A stretch of DNA of 64,000 nucleotides from Simiduia litorea (GTDB lineage: Bacteria > Pseudomonadota > Gammaproteobacteria > Pseudomonadales > Cellvibrionaceae), in contig NZ_AP031497.1 of NCBI RefSeq assembly GCF_042853465.1, forward strand, positions 4,092,001 to 4,156,000, read 5' to 3'. Both the position numbers and the translations under genes were made by a program. The first letter of the stretch is position 1, and every line of letters begins with the position of its first letter. Below are positions 18,369 to 28,225 of this stretch, piece by piece. Under the pieces are notes generated by a model that had not been told where the DNA came from, did no database searches, and saw only the letters and a list, made by a program, of their open reading frames with translations.

Positions 18369-20111
18369 TTACAAGGTGGCGCTTTGCGCCTCCTCCGTTC
18401 TGCGCGCTAACTCAGGTAACTGGTAAAAACACACCTTATCTTTACCCGCATTTTTAGCTTGGTAGAGCGCCGTATCAGCCGCTTCAAATAAAGCGTTAGG
18501 GCTATCGAGGGCGGCGTCACTACAACAAGCGACGCCTAAGCTAATAGTGACATGCAAACCTTTAATGGGCGACTCCCGCACTAAACAGCGCAAGCGCTCG
18601 GCCAGTATGCCTGCTTGTGTCAGCCCAGTGTTTGGCACCAGTACGGCAAACTCCTCGCCGCCATAGCGGCATGCCAAGGTCGGGCGTCGAACATGTTTGC
18701 GCAAGATGCGGCCTAACTCTTCAATCACTTCATCGCCGCTGGCGTGACCGTGTTCGTCGTTTACTGATTTGAAATTATCGATATCAATCACAATCAGCGA
18801 CAATGGCTTTTTCGTGCGCTTAGCTTTTTCGATTTCCATTGGTAGCACTTCATCAAAATGCCGCCGATTGGCCAGGGCCGTTAACGCATCCGAATAGCCC
18901 AGCTTCTGCATTTCATTAACCCGAGCGCTCAAGGCCAAAGACAATAAAACCATTTCTAACAGGGAACCCATTTGAAAACTATTTTGCGTGACGAAATTAT
19001 GGGGTAAGAAGCCAAACTGTTTAAACATGTAAATGAGCACGGAAACCAAAAGCGTGGCCCAAGCCACCATAAAATAGCGAGCCGGCACAGAGCCCCGCAA
19101 CAGCACCAAAGTGCCCAGTAACAAAATGCAAAAACACACCAGAACAGTGAGTAAGGAATAAGCAAAAATTAAATCTTGATAGCCTAAAAAGGGCGTAACC
19201 AATAAAAGCGCTGCAGTCACCACCTGTAGTACAACGGCCATTCTATCGGTGCGCGGCACCCAGTGCTGGGTTGAGCAGACCACGCGAGAAAACTTCAGCC
19301 CGAACAGTAGCGATACACCGAGTAGCAACAGCAAACTCTGATTGGCGAGCCAAGGGCTATTGGGCCAAATATATTGAAAGGAAAAGCCATTGTGTACCGA
19401 CATGTAAAGGCCATAGCTCACCACATACACCATGTAGTAGATGTAGGCACGATCTTTTACTGCCAAAAATAAAATCAGGTTATAAATGACTAATACTAAA
19501 AAGCCACCGTAATAGGCCCCGAATAAAAGTTGCTCACCGCTGACACGGCTCAAGGTATGACCTGTGTCGGCGATAGACAAGCCGATGTTCATCGGGCCAT
19601 CGGATTTGAAACGGAAGTAAACCGTCTTATCACTATTGGCCGGCACAGTGACAGGAAACAAAAAATCGCGTACACCCACAGCCCGAGAATCAAATATCCG
19701 CCTGTCACCGGTAGCAGTGCCCCGCCATACGCCAGCTCGATCTTGATCCCAGAAATCCACATAATCGATAAGTGGATAATCTTGCCGAATCATCAACGCC
19801 GCATCGGTGGTCTTAGGATTGTGCAACTTGAGCGAAACCCAATAGGCAGAGTGGCTAAAGCCAAAATTCGCAGCACTTCTCGCCAGCGGTTTCAGATGAA
19901 GATCCGACTCTTTCTGCAATTGAGGAAACTCAAGCTCAGCCGCCTCTTCAATATACAAATTAATATCTTGGGTTAAATCCGTGGTGGGCATACCGGCAAA
20001 CACCAACACCGCCGAGTCCTCTTTCTCGTTAGCCAGCGCGAAATCGGCATTCGCTAGATTCGCCACTAGCGGTAATAAACTTAACAGTAGGGTCTGAATT
20101 ATTCTTTTCAT
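18369..20111 (-). CDS. 7TMR-DISM diguanylate cyclase
   Basis: 580 aa inner-membrane sensor. A signal peptide or first helix is followed by a periplasmic 7TMR-DISM extracellular domain (about 35-180), then seven membrane helices (about 195-395), then a GGDEF domain (about 415-570) with active motif RYGGEEFAVLVP near 485. The segment five residues before GGEEF does not fit RxxD, so product inhibition by c-di-GMP at an I-site is not expected. Makes c-di-GMP in response to an unknown, perhaps carbohydrate, ligand. Confidence 0.93.
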   Translation of the reverse strand: MKRIIQTLLLSLLPLVANLANADFALANEKEDSAVLVFAGMPTTDLTQDINLYIEEAAELEFPQLQKESDLHLKPLARSAANFGFSHSAYWVSLKLHNPKTTDAALMIRQDYPLIDYVDFWDQDRAGVWRGTATGDRRIFDSRAVGVRDFLFPVTVPANSDKTVYFRFKSDGPMNIGLSIADTGHTLSRVSGEQLLFGAYYGGFLVLVIYNLILFLAVKDRAYIYYMVYVVSYGLYMSVHNGFSFQYIWPNSPWLANQSLLLLLGVSLLFGLKFSRVVCSTQHWVPRTDRMAVVLQVVTAALLLVTPFLGYQDLIFAYSLLTVLVCFCILLLGTLVLLRGSVPARYFMVAWATLLVSVLIYMFKQFGFLPHNFVTQNSFQMGSLLEMVLLSLALSARVNEMQKLGYSDALTALANRRHFDEVLPMEIEKAKRTKKPLSLIVIDIDNFKSVNDEHGHASGDEVIEELGRILRKHVRRPTLACRYGGEEFAVLVPNTGLTQAGILAERLRCLVRESPIKGLHVTISLGVACCSDAALDSPNALFEAADTALYQAKNAGKDKVCFYQLPELARRTEEAQSATL

Positions 20112-20390
20112 TTCACAACCTAATTTTGGTGTACATATCTACATGGACGTTAAGTAGCCGCTAATCGCACAGAAGATAAAAACACAAGCCAATAAGACCA
20201 AGGCTGGCGCAAGTGGCACCAAGTGCACAATGATGATTCTGACGACATGCGCAACTGAATTGACATAAACCAAGGTCATATCGGTATGAATAACTAATGT
20301 CGCAATATAACAAGTCTTGCCTTGCTTCGTGAACTTAGTGCGCAAATATGTTAAAAAGCGCGCTTGGGTGAAAATAATAAGGATCACACA

Positions 20391-22049
20391 GTGACCACTA
20401 CGACTTGGGGTAGCCGGTGCGTTGGGGCATTGGCGCTCGCTGTCTGCATGACCGCTTGCGACAATCACGATACCAGCCACAACAATGCAGCGCCCAGTAC
20501 CAACGCTGCTGGCCTCACATTGCTGGCGCAAAATTGGAGCGATGAAGATCGACAGGTAGCTTGGTTTACCTCCTTCGGCTCACGGCTCATGCCCTACGCA
20601 TGGTTTTTAGCGCTGGAGCAGGCGGACAACCGGCAACCCTTTAACCAAGCTGCCCATATGGAAAGCTTCGGTTTTACCATGCCGGGCGCCAGCGACGTCA
20701 ACCCGGACAATGTCGCCATTGGTCTCACCCGAACCCCCAAGCGAGACGGTCATGAATGGATCGGCCTAGGCTGCTCTGGTTGCCATTCAGGTCAAGTTAA
20801 CTATCAAGGTACGCGGATACACATTGACGGCGGTGCGGCCCTGATCGATTTTCAGGGCTTCGAACAAGCGGCCATCGACGCGCTCTCCGCAACCCTGGAC
20901 GACACCGAAAAGCTACAGCGCTTCACTGACAATTTAGGCTTGAGCAGTACTGATCAGCTCGCTGCCGAGCTCACCCGCTGGACCGATTCACTGCTTGCAC
21001 GCCAAGCCATTAACCGCACAGAAAGCGATTATGGCTACGGTCGGCTCGACGCCTTCGGTCAAATTTTTAATGCTGTCGCGGTTGAATTTCTCGGCATAGA
21101 AGAAAACCGGCGCAACCCCAATGCACCGGTTAGCTACCCCGTGCTGTGGGATGCCTCGCACTTGGATTTGGTGCAGTGGAACGCCTCTGCACCCAATGCC
21201 GGCCCCGGCCCTATCGTACAAAATGCCACTACCGCGCTCGCAGTTTTCGGCCATATGGACATCAAAAATTCAGGTAATGGCTTCGGCTTCACGTCCAATG
21301 TAGAAGTGGGTAACTTAGGCGCAATTCAAGATGCTTGGTACCAATTAACCGCACCCCAGTGGCCCGAGTCAATTCTTGGCACAATAGATCAAACCTTGGC
21401 GACACAGGGCCGCACCATCTACGCAGAAAATTGTTTGGCCTGCCACGCACTGTCTGACCGCAATGATTCAAAACGTCGTATAAAAGCCACCGCCGTCGCC
21501 CTTGACGTGGTTGGTACAGACCCTGCCATGGCAGAAAACTTTGTCCACTCGACCGCTAAAGCCGGCGCTTTTGCCGGCAAAAAGCTCATGTTTATCGCCG
21601 GCCCTGTGATTGAAGAAGAGTCGCCCACAATTTTACTGGTGGCGCACGCCGCCATGGGCGCCCTGCTCGATAAACCACTCTCGGCGCTGTGGCAGGGCTT
21701 CTTAAGCATGCACTCAGTGGCTGATGCACCGGTCGATCCACAACCGCTCTACTACAAAGCTCGGCCGCTATCGGGCATTTGGGCCTCGGCGCCTTATCTG
21801 CACAATGGCTCGGTGATGAGCTTGGCCGATATGCTCAATCCACCCGAGCAACGGACGCGCGAATTTTCCGTGGGTAAAGTTGAGTTTGATCCGATCAATG
21901 TCGGCCTAAGCACCCAGGTGCTCGACCCCAATCAAGTGTCAGTGTTTAACACCGAATTGTACGGCAACAGCAATGCCGGCCATCGCTTCGGCACCGCGCT
22001 CGCAAGCGCGGATAAGCGCGCACTGCTGGAATATTTGAAAACACTCTAG
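20391..22049 (+). CDS. RoxA-like dihaem c-type cytochrome, lipoprotein
   Basis: 552 aa from GTG 20391, chosen because AAGGA lies 7 nt upstream and it gives a lipoprotein signal ending in VCMTAC. Two haem c motifs: CSGCH (about 128) and CLACH (about 348). C-terminal IWASAPYLHNGSVMSLADML is characteristic of the RoxA-like / dihaem peroxidase superfamily. Paired with a second dihaem protein and a patatin gene downstream. Substrate unknown; rubber oxygenase or peroxidase activity cannot be assumed. Confidence 0.85.
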   Translation: MTTTTWGSRCVGALALAVCMTACDNHDTSHNNAAPSTNAAGLTLLAQNWSDEDRQVAWFTSFGSRLMPYAWFLALEQADNRQPFNQAAHMESFGFTMPGASDVNPDNVAIGLTRTPKRDGHEWIGLGCSGCHSGQVNYQGTRIHIDGGAALIDFQGFEQAAIDALSATLDDTEKLQRFTDNLGLSSTDQLAAELTRWTDSLLARQAINRTESDYGYGRLDAFGQIFNAVAVEFLGIEENRRNPNAPVSYPVLWDASHLDLVQWNASAPNAGPGPIVQNATTALAVFGHMDIKNSGNGFGFTSNVEVGNLGAIQDAWYQLTAPQWPESILGTIDQTLATQGRTIYAENCLACHALSDRNDSKRRIKATAVALDVVGTDPAMAENFVHSTAKAGAFAGKKLMFIAGPVIEEESPTILLVAHAAMGALLDKPLSALWQGFLSMHSVADAPVDPQPLYYKARPLSGIWASAPYLHNGSVMSLADMLNPPEQRTREFSVGKVEFDPINVGLSTQVLDPNQVSVFNTELYGNSNAGHRFGTALASADKRALLEYLKTL

Positions 22050-22179
22050 CCACACAATAACGGCCATGTTGCTTGGTCTTGTGTTGCTCAGCCACTGCTA
22101 TTTAGGTTGCAGCGGCTCGCTAGTCGCTGGTTAAAACGCACATAACATTCTGATGTCAGGCTTTCGTAAGGATTACGCT

Positions 22180-24462
22180 ATGCTCAATTTTCTGAAAAAA
22201 CTGTTAACGTCGCGCTGGCTTTGGCGTTTGATTATTTTGGTGGGTGTTGTCCTAGCACTGGCCATCTTAGCGTTTGTGTATTTCGTGCAGAGCAGCAAGC
22301 GTATCCAACCGCCAGAAGAGCATACCGATCAGACGGTGTATTTAAATCAAAACTGGCGCGTCGAAGACCGAAACACCTATTACTATTCGCCCCAGGGTAC
22401 TGCCGTACCTCAGGGTACCACCCTCGGCGCTGTGCGCTACGACTGGTTTGTCAATTTAGAACTGCCTCTGTCTACCGAGCGCTTCGCCAGCCCAAGTAAT
22501 ATGCGCAGATTTAAGTTTTTAGTCGATCCGGCGCCCACACCGGCCAACCCAGACCACTTGCCGGTGGGCTTCACCAAGCACTTTGATGCAGACATTGGCG
22601 ATAGTGTGTTAGATATCACCTGTGCGGCCTGTCATACCGGTGAGTTACATTACAAAAAAGAGGGTGTTAACTACGCACTGCGGGTCGATGGCGGCCAAGC
22701 TATGCACGCCTTCACCGATTTGAACCGCGGCACCTTCGGCCCGACACTGATTTCAGCGCTGCTAGAAACCTATATCAACCCGGCAAAATTTGATCGCTTC
22801 GCCGATAAAGTACTAGCCGAGGGCGGCGATCGCGATTTACTTAAACAACAGATGGGTAAAAACCTCGCCGCTTTTTTGAGTATCAAACAAAATAATCCAC
22901 TCAAACATTTATACCCAACACGCGAAGGCTATGGCCGTACAGATGCCTTGGGTCGCATTGCAAACACACTGTTTGGCGATCACTTAATTGAAAGCAATAT
23001 GCAAGTGTCTGCGGCGCCAGTGAGTTATCCCTTCCTCTGGAATATTTGGAAATTTAATTGGGTGCAATACAACGGTTCGGTAGCGCAACCCTTAGCCAGA
23101 AACGTCGGCGAAGCACTGGGCGTGGGCGCGCATATTCCACTGCGCACCCCCGAGGGCGCGCCGCTGCCGGCCGAGGACATGTTCCGCAGCTCGGTGCGAG
23201 TTGAGGATATTGAAAAAATCGAACTGGCTTTGCAAAGGCTGGTTGAACCCGAGTGGCCGAGCGAAATTTTTGGCGCCGTCGATCAACCACTAGCCGAGCA
23301 AGGTGAGGTGTTATTTAAACAACACTGCGTCGAGTGCCACGGTCCGCACGTCGCCAGTAAAGCGCGTCAGATGCAAGAGGCACCGTTGAAAAAATCGGTA
23401 CACGATCAATGGTTGATTGAAGTCATCGACCTCGACCATATCGGTACAGACGCGAATGCGGCGCAGGGTTTCGTGGAAAAAACCTACGATTTATCGCCCG
23501 CAGGTATTACCAAAGACACCATTCACCAAGTGCTGTACCCGCTATTTGAGCGCCGTTTAGCGCGCGATGTCTTAGCGCGGCTGCAAACCTTGGCGATCGC
23601 AGAACAATTAAGCGATGAAGCGCGCGCAGCTTTCGCGGCACTGGCCGCGCAATACCCACCGGCAGATCATTTAGCCGATGCCGGTTTCGAGCCTTCACCA
23701 TTCCCCGCTATCGTAACGGTACTTAATCAGTTTGAGTTAAAACCCAGCTACGCCCAAACCGTCGATAGCCAGGCCTATAAACAACTCAGCTGCGGTTTTA
23801 AATGTCAGGTCAATGCCCTCTGGTGGGATATTAATTTTGGTCGCGACGCCAACACCAAACTGGTGGGTAGTTTAGATCCCACTAAGCTCACCGAAGGCTT
23901 GGGCTTAAATATTATTGGCTTGCTGATCAAGAATCGTTTCTACGCAGACAACAATCTTAGCTACGATCAAATTCAATGTTTGGAAGGTTTTGGCACGCTC
24001 GATTTACCGCAACAAATTGCCGGCTACAAACCGCGGCCGCTGGCCGGCGTTTGGGCAACACCACCCTTTTTACACAACGGCTCTGTGCCCAATATCTATC
24101 AAATGTTGATGCCACCCGAGCAAAGAGATAAGCGCTTCTTCGTCGGCCGACGCGATTATGACCCCGCGCATTTGGGCTATATCTCAACGCCGGCAACCGA
24201 CGCTGAAACCGACGGCATCTGGTTCGACACCAGCATCAGCGGCAACCACAATACCGGCCACGGTTTTAGCGCCACGCCCGAGCAGTGGGCAGCCTACAAA
24301 GGCGACTATAAAAACAACCCGTTACCCAAGGGCATTATCGGTCCACTGCTCAGCCACGAGCAGCGCTTGGCATTGATCGAATACTTAAAAATTCACCGCG
24401 ACAATCCAGCTGGCTATCAATTTGAGCCAGCGCCCAGCTGTCTGGCGAGCAGTGGCCAGTGA
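22180..24462 (+). CDS. RoxA-like dihaem c-type cytochrome, membrane-anchored
   Basis: 760 aa from ATG 22180 (AAGGAT upstream); an ATG 27 nt earlier opens the frame but lacks a ribosome site. An N-terminal membrane anchor (about 13-35) is followed by a periplasmic part with haem motifs CAACH (about 148) and CVECH (about 383). The segment GVWATPPFLHNGSVPNIYQML and MPPEQRDKRFFVGRRDYDP mark the RoxA-like C-terminal domain. Paralogue of the preceding gene. The TGA stop overlaps the GTG of the patatin gene, so translation is probably coupled. Confidence 0.85.
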   Translation: MLNFLKKLLTSRWLWRLIILVGVVLALAILAFVYFVQSSKRIQPPEEHTDQTVYLNQNWRVEDRNTYYYSPQGTAVPQGTTLGAVRYDWFVNLELPLSTERFASPSNMRRFKFLVDPAPTPANPDHLPVGFTKHFDADIGDSVLDITCAACHTGELHYKKEGVNYALRVDGGQAMHAFTDLNRGTFGPTLISALLETYINPAKFDRFADKVLAEGGDRDLLKQQMGKNLAAFLSIKQNNPLKHLYPTREGYGRTDALGRIANTLFGDHLIESNMQVSAAPVSYPFLWNIWKFNWVQYNGSVAQPLARNVGEALGVGAHIPLRTPEGAPLPAEDMFRSSVRVEDIEKIELALQRLVEPEWPSEIFGAVDQPLAEQGEVLFKQHCVECHGPHVASKARQMQEAPLKKSVHDQWLIEVIDLDHIGTDANAAQGFVEKTYDLSPAGITKDTIHQVLYPLFERRLARDVLARLQTLAIAEQLSDEARAAFAALAAQYPPADHLADAGFEPSPFPAIVTVLNQFELKPSYAQTVDSQAYKQLSCGFKCQVNALWWDINFGRDANTKLVGSLDPTKLTEGLGLNIIGLLIKNRFYADNNLSYDQIQCLEGFGTLDLPQQIAGYKPRPLAGVWATPPFLHNGSVPNIYQMLMPPEQRDKRFFVGRRDYDPAHLGYISTPATDAETDGIWFDTSISGNHNTGHGFSATPEQWAAYKGDYKNNPLPKGIIGPLLSHEQRLALIEYLKIHRDNPAGYQFEPAPSCLASSGQ

Positions 24463-26429
24463 ACCCGGTAAAAAACTTCCAACAGGTGCGCGCGGCCGAG
24501 CAAGCTTGGCTCAGCGAACGCCGCAAGCAAGCTCAGGTCGCCCCTGAGCTGCCGGAAATTGGTCTCGCCTTTTCCGGTGGCGGCATTCGCTCGGCGTGTT
24601 TTCATTTGGGTTTTTTACAAGCGCTTATCGAACGGAAAAAATTACAGCGCGTAGATTATCTATCCACTGTGTCGGGCGGTGGCTACATTGGCGCCTGCTT
24701 TCAGTGGTTAAAACATCGCGCCGACAGCAGTGCCAACGAAGCGCTATTTGCACAACCGGTAAACGACAGCAATGTCTTAAACTGGTTGCGCGGCCACGGA
24801 AAATATTTAGTCGACGGCAAGGGTATCAACAATATGACCTTGCTGGCGGCACTCCTGGCCAGCACCTTGTTTAACCTCGCGGTGGTTCTGCCACTATTAC
24901 TGCTCTGCGTTTGGTTATTCGGTTTTCCACACACACAACTCTATTGGCCGCCGCACTGGCACTTACCCGGTGCCGATGTGATCGAAGGCCACAGCGGCTA
25001 TTTACTGGCCCTGTTCATTAGCGGTTGTTCATTTCTAAGTTTTTTGATTGCCGTACCGCTTATGGCACTTTGGCGCCAAAGCAGCACCCAGCACAACTTC
25101 AAGCCTCGGCTGTGGATGGGGCGCCTATTAACTGTTGGCGTGGTGGCAGGGTTAATTGGCTTGCTGCCCATAGCTGCACAATTGAGCGATATGTTATTCG
25201 CCCTAGCCGGCTCCGAATCGCTGTCACAGCTGGGTAAACATATAAATTATTTGTTGCCCTTCATCGGCGGCGTATTCACCCTGTCTCGCGCCACACTCAA
25301 ACCCGGCTTAGCGCTCACAGGCCTCGCCCTCATGCTCTATGGTCTGGCGGCTTTCGCCTACCACTTAGTCTTCCACACAGGGTTAATCGCACAACCTATC
25401 TACTGGGCATTCTTGGCGCTGGCGCTACTGTTACTTGCGCTCGCCAGTGTTAACCGCACCTCTATGCACAGTTATTATTTATCGCGCTTGTGCAATGCGT
25501 TTTTTATGTACACAAAGGCCGATGACAATCGCGGCCAAGATTTACCCTTGGCCGAACTCACGCCAACCACGGGCGCACCCCTGCCATTGATCAACACCAC
25601 CATGAGTACCGCCAGCTCGAGCAATCGCCTATGGCGCGAGCGCATGGGTATGAGCTTCACATTAACGCCACTATTTTGCGGCACACCAGCCACCGGCTTC
25701 GCCGACACCTCGGCCTTTCAATCTGGTCGGCTGACCTTGGGCGAGAGCATGACCACCTCGGGTGCTGCGGTTGACCCAGGCACCGCGCAAACGGCCAACA
25801 GTGCGTTGAGCTTTTTAATGGCACTTCTCAATTTTCGCCTCGGCTTCTGGACCAAGGCACCGAAAGCGGCCGGTACATTTTTTTCCCACATGCCCTACTG
25901 GCTGGTGATGCGAGAAATGTTTGGCATAGGCCTAAGCGAAACGCATAAAAATATTCATTTAACCGATGGCGGCCATTTCGAAAACCTCGGCGTTTACGAG
26001 CTGATCCGCAGAGAGGTACCGATTGTCCTCGCCGGTGATGCGGGGGCAGACCCAAGCGTAAACTTCGCAGATTTAGGCTTGTTAATTCAACGCGCCTACG
26101 CCGATTTTGATTGCCATATCGACATCAATACCGCACACCTAAGCGAGGTCGCCGAAGGCATACATAACAGTTGTTTTGCAGTCGGGAATATCACCTATGC
26201 CTCGGGTAAAACCGGCAAGCTCTACTATGTTAAAAGCCTGCTCACCGCGGCCGCGGGCACACAGTTGGCGAGCTTCGCTTGCACAGACCCCAGCTTTCCC
26301 AATGACAGCACGGCAAATCAATTCTATGATGAAGAGCACTTCGACGCCTATCGAGCCTTGGGAAAGCTCAATATGCTTTCTTTGTTAGAGCAACACGAAG
26401 CCGATATTTTCCCCGACCAACTTAATTAA
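24459..26429 (+). CDS. Patatin-like phospholipase with multi-helix membrane insert
   Basis: 656 aa. The patatin domain is split. The N-terminal oxyanion motif FSGGGIRSACFHLG (about 38-50) and nucleophile motif TVSGGGYIG (Ser about 72) are followed by about 200 residues of membrane helices (about 125-340). The catalytic Asp segment LTDGGHFENLGVYELIRR lies near 503. Likely an inner-membrane acyl hydrolase. GTG start overlaps the stop of the upstream cytochrome gene (GTGA), so the two act together by context. Confidence 0.85.
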   Translation: MNPVKNFQQVRAAEQAWLSERRKQAQVAPELPEIGLAFSGGGIRSACFHLGFLQALIERKKLQRVDYLSTVSGGGYIGACFQWLKHRADSSANEALFAQPVNDSNVLNWLRGHGKYLVDGKGINNMTLLAALLASTLFNLAVVLPLLLLCVWLFGFPHTQLYWPPHWHLPGADVIEGHSGYLLALFISGCSFLSFLIAVPLMALWRQSSTQHNFKPRLWMGRLLTVGVVAGLIGLLPIAAQLSDMLFALAGSESLSQLGKHINYLLPFIGGVFTLSRATLKPGLALTGLALMLYGLAAFAYHLVFHTGLIAQPIYWAFLALALLLLALASVNRTSMHSYYLSRLCNAFFMYTKADDNRGQDLPLAELTPTTGAPLPLINTTMSTASSSNRLWRERMGMSFTLTPLFCGTPATGFADTSAFQSGRLTLGESMTTSGAAVDPGTAQTANSALSFLMALLNFRLGFWTKAPKAAGTFFSHMPYWLVMREMFGIGLSETHKNIHLTDGGHFENLGVYELIRREVPIVLAGDAGADPSVNFADLGLLIQRAYADFDCHIDINTAHLSEVAEGIHNSCFAVGNITYASGKTGKLYYVKSLLTAAAGTQLASFACTDPSFPNDSTANQFYDEEHFDAYRALGKLNMLSLLEQHEADIFPDQLN

Positions 26430-26443
26430 CCACACCGCCGAGA

Positions 26444-26794
26444 ATGATTATGAAAACGATAAAGTTACTAGCCATTAGCGCCAGCTTATTAACCAGCGCA
26501 ACAGCAATGGCGGCCGACAACTACATCTGCACCAACGCCGGTAGCGAGCGCAGCGTTAAAGTTATTTACCAAGCGCCGGGCGTCGCCGTGCCCTGTGAGG
26601 TGCAGTACACTAAAGATGGCGTCAGCCAAACCTTGTGGACAGCCGAGAATATGACCGGTTACTGCGAAGAAAAAGCCCAAGCCTTTGCCGACAAACTCAG
26701 CGGCTGGGGCTGGCAGTGCAGCCAGCAAGGCGACGGCATGATGGACGCAAGCGAAGAAGATATGACCCCTGCTGAAGGGGCCGACGGCAACTAA
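26444..26794 (+). CDS. Small periplasmic protein, unknown function
   Basis: 116 aa (a second ATG two codons on fits the signal peptide equally well). N-terminal signal KLLAISASLLTSATAMAAD. Mature part has four cysteines (YICTN, VPCEVQ, GYCEEK, WQCSQQ) and an acidic tail. Lies 14 nt after the patatin gene and may belong to that operon. No family recognised. Confidence 0.7.
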   Translation: MIMKTIKLLAISASLLTSATAMAADNYICTNAGSERSVKVIYQAPGVAVPCEVQYTKDGVSQTLWTAENMTGYCEEKAQAFADKLSGWGWQCSQQGDGMMDASEEDMTPAEGADGN

Positions 26795-26891
26795 GCACGC
26801 CGCTTGAGCACAACCACTCATCATGCGTGCACTGGCTTTAGACTAGCGCCCGTGCACGCAGTGCTCTAGCACCGCACCGTAAATCGTCAGC

Positions 26892-27461
26892 TTAAACGCG
26901 ACGATGCTTTTTCACCCGCACGCGATTATTCACATCGCGGCTTGCCCGTATTAACGCATCGCCCTGCGCAGCCAAATCCAACGTAGCCAAGCCAGACTTA
27001 GCCAAGCGATCGTATAAAATCACGTTAACGCTGGCGGCTAAATTCATCGAGCCCACCGTGGGCACATACACCACCGCATCGGCGCGATCGATGACGGCCT
27101 GCTTTAAGGTACCGTCTTCAGGGCCAAATAAATACAGTGCCTGCGCAGGGTGCTGGAACGCGGGTAAAGGTATGGCGCCCTCGACCAAATCCACGCACAC
27201 AACCGCCATATTACTGGGAATTGCCGCAAAGAAATCATCGATGTGCTCAAGTGGAATGGATTCACTGGCGCGCTGGGTATCGGTATGAAATTTAGCCGCG
27301 TTGGCGTAACGATTGCCCGTGTAATAAACCGCGTCCGCCCGATAGCAGCCGGCCGCACGCATAACCGCTCCCACATTGCTAGGGCTCTTTGGGTTAGTCA
27401 ATCCGATGGCAACCCTGGGCGCGTTGAGAAAGCTTTGGTTGCAGCGTGAAATGTCGTTCAT
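26892..27461 (-). CDS. TrmH/SpoU-family RNA methyltransferase
   Basis: SPOUT methyltransferase, 189 aa from ATG 27461 (the frame opens 15 nt earlier at a TTG). N-terminal VAIGLTNPKSPSNVGAVMRAA is motif 1, YLFGPEDGTL motif 2, and PTVGSMNLAASVNVILYDRL the C-terminal knot motif. Methylates a tRNA or rRNA ribose; the target is not identifiable here. Basic C-terminal tail RVKKHRRV. Divergent from the NYN gene. Confidence 0.88.
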   Translation of the reverse strand: MNDISRCNQSFLNAPRVAIGLTNPKSPSNVGAVMRAAGCYRADAVYYTGNRYANAAKFHTDTQRASESIPLEHIDDFFAAIPSNMAVVCVDLVEGAIPLPAFQHPAQALYLFGPEDGTLKQAVIDRADAVVYVPTVGSMNLAASVNVILYDRLAKSGLATLDLAAQGDALIRASRDVNNRVRVKKHRRV

Positions 27462-27541
27462 AAGGTATTCAGTCAATTGTGGCTTAACAGCGCTTGGCGA
27501 TTGGGTTAGGGTAACAAACTATTTCTCTCAAGGCTTTTCCA

Positions 27542-28027
27542 GTGACAGATTCACCGCCTCGCATAGCCATTTTCGCCGATGTCCAAAACATCTACTACAC
27601 CACGCGCCAAGCCTATCAGCGCTCCCTAGATTACCGAAAGCTATGGCGCTTACTCGTTGCCGAGGGTGAGATAGTCATGGCCACCGCCTACGCCATTCAT
27701 CGCGGCGATGAAAGTCAGCTGAAATTTCAACAGGCACTAAAAAATATCGGCTTTACCGTGCGGTTAAAGCCTTACATCCAGCGCAGCGATGGCTCGGCCA
27801 AGGGTGACTGGGACGTAGGTATCGCCATTGATGTGATGGAGCAAGCACGGGCAGTAGATCGCATTGTGCTGCTATCGGGCGACGGCGATTTCGATCTGCT
27901 GCTAGAGAAAGTAAAAATGAATTATCAGGTTCAGGCCGATGTCTACGGTGTACCCGCCCTTACCGCTAACTCGCTCATCACATCGGCCAGCCATTTTTAC
28001 CCTATCAACGAGGATTTATTGATCTAG
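27542..28027 (+). CDS. NYN domain (LabA/DUF88-type) putative ribonuclease
   Basis: 161 aa, a complete NYN/PIN-like domain. Acidic metal-binding residues appear in IFADVQNIYY (Asp near 12), KGDWDVGIAIDV (about 96-106) and LLSGDGDFDLLLEKV (about 119-124). Proteins of this group are thought to cleave RNA, but the substrate is unknown. GTG start. Confidence 0.87.
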   Translation: MTDSPPRIAIFADVQNIYYTTRQAYQRSLDYRKLWRLLVAEGEIVMATAYAIHRGDESQLKFQQALKNIGFTVRLKPYIQRSDGSAKGDWDVGIAIDVMEQARAVDRIVLLSGDGDFDLLLEKVKMNYQVQADVYGVPALTANSLITSASHFYPINEDLLI

Positions 28028-28051
28028 GGGGGAACAGAAGGTTACAGCTGG

Positions 28052-28140
28052 CCGTTTACAGTTCACAGGAAAATCACCGCAAGAGCAACAATCACAAGCT
28101 TGCACAATTAACCTTCCCGCTGTTAGCTGATAGCTAAACC
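28052..28140. repeat. Second copy of the dispersed hairpin repeat
   Basis: CCGTTTACAG..CACAGGAAAA at 28052-28073 and GCTGTTAGCTGATAGCTAAA at 28119-28138 match the repeat between ahcY and metF, with a longer middle. It lies between the NYN and rhomboid genes. Confidence 0.5.
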
Positions 28141-28225
28141 TCGCGCCTGCAACCTTGGTTACGCTATCATAAGCGCCATTTTGAAGGCGCTACACCGCCG
28201 CATCAGCCAGACAGGGAGCTTAGTC

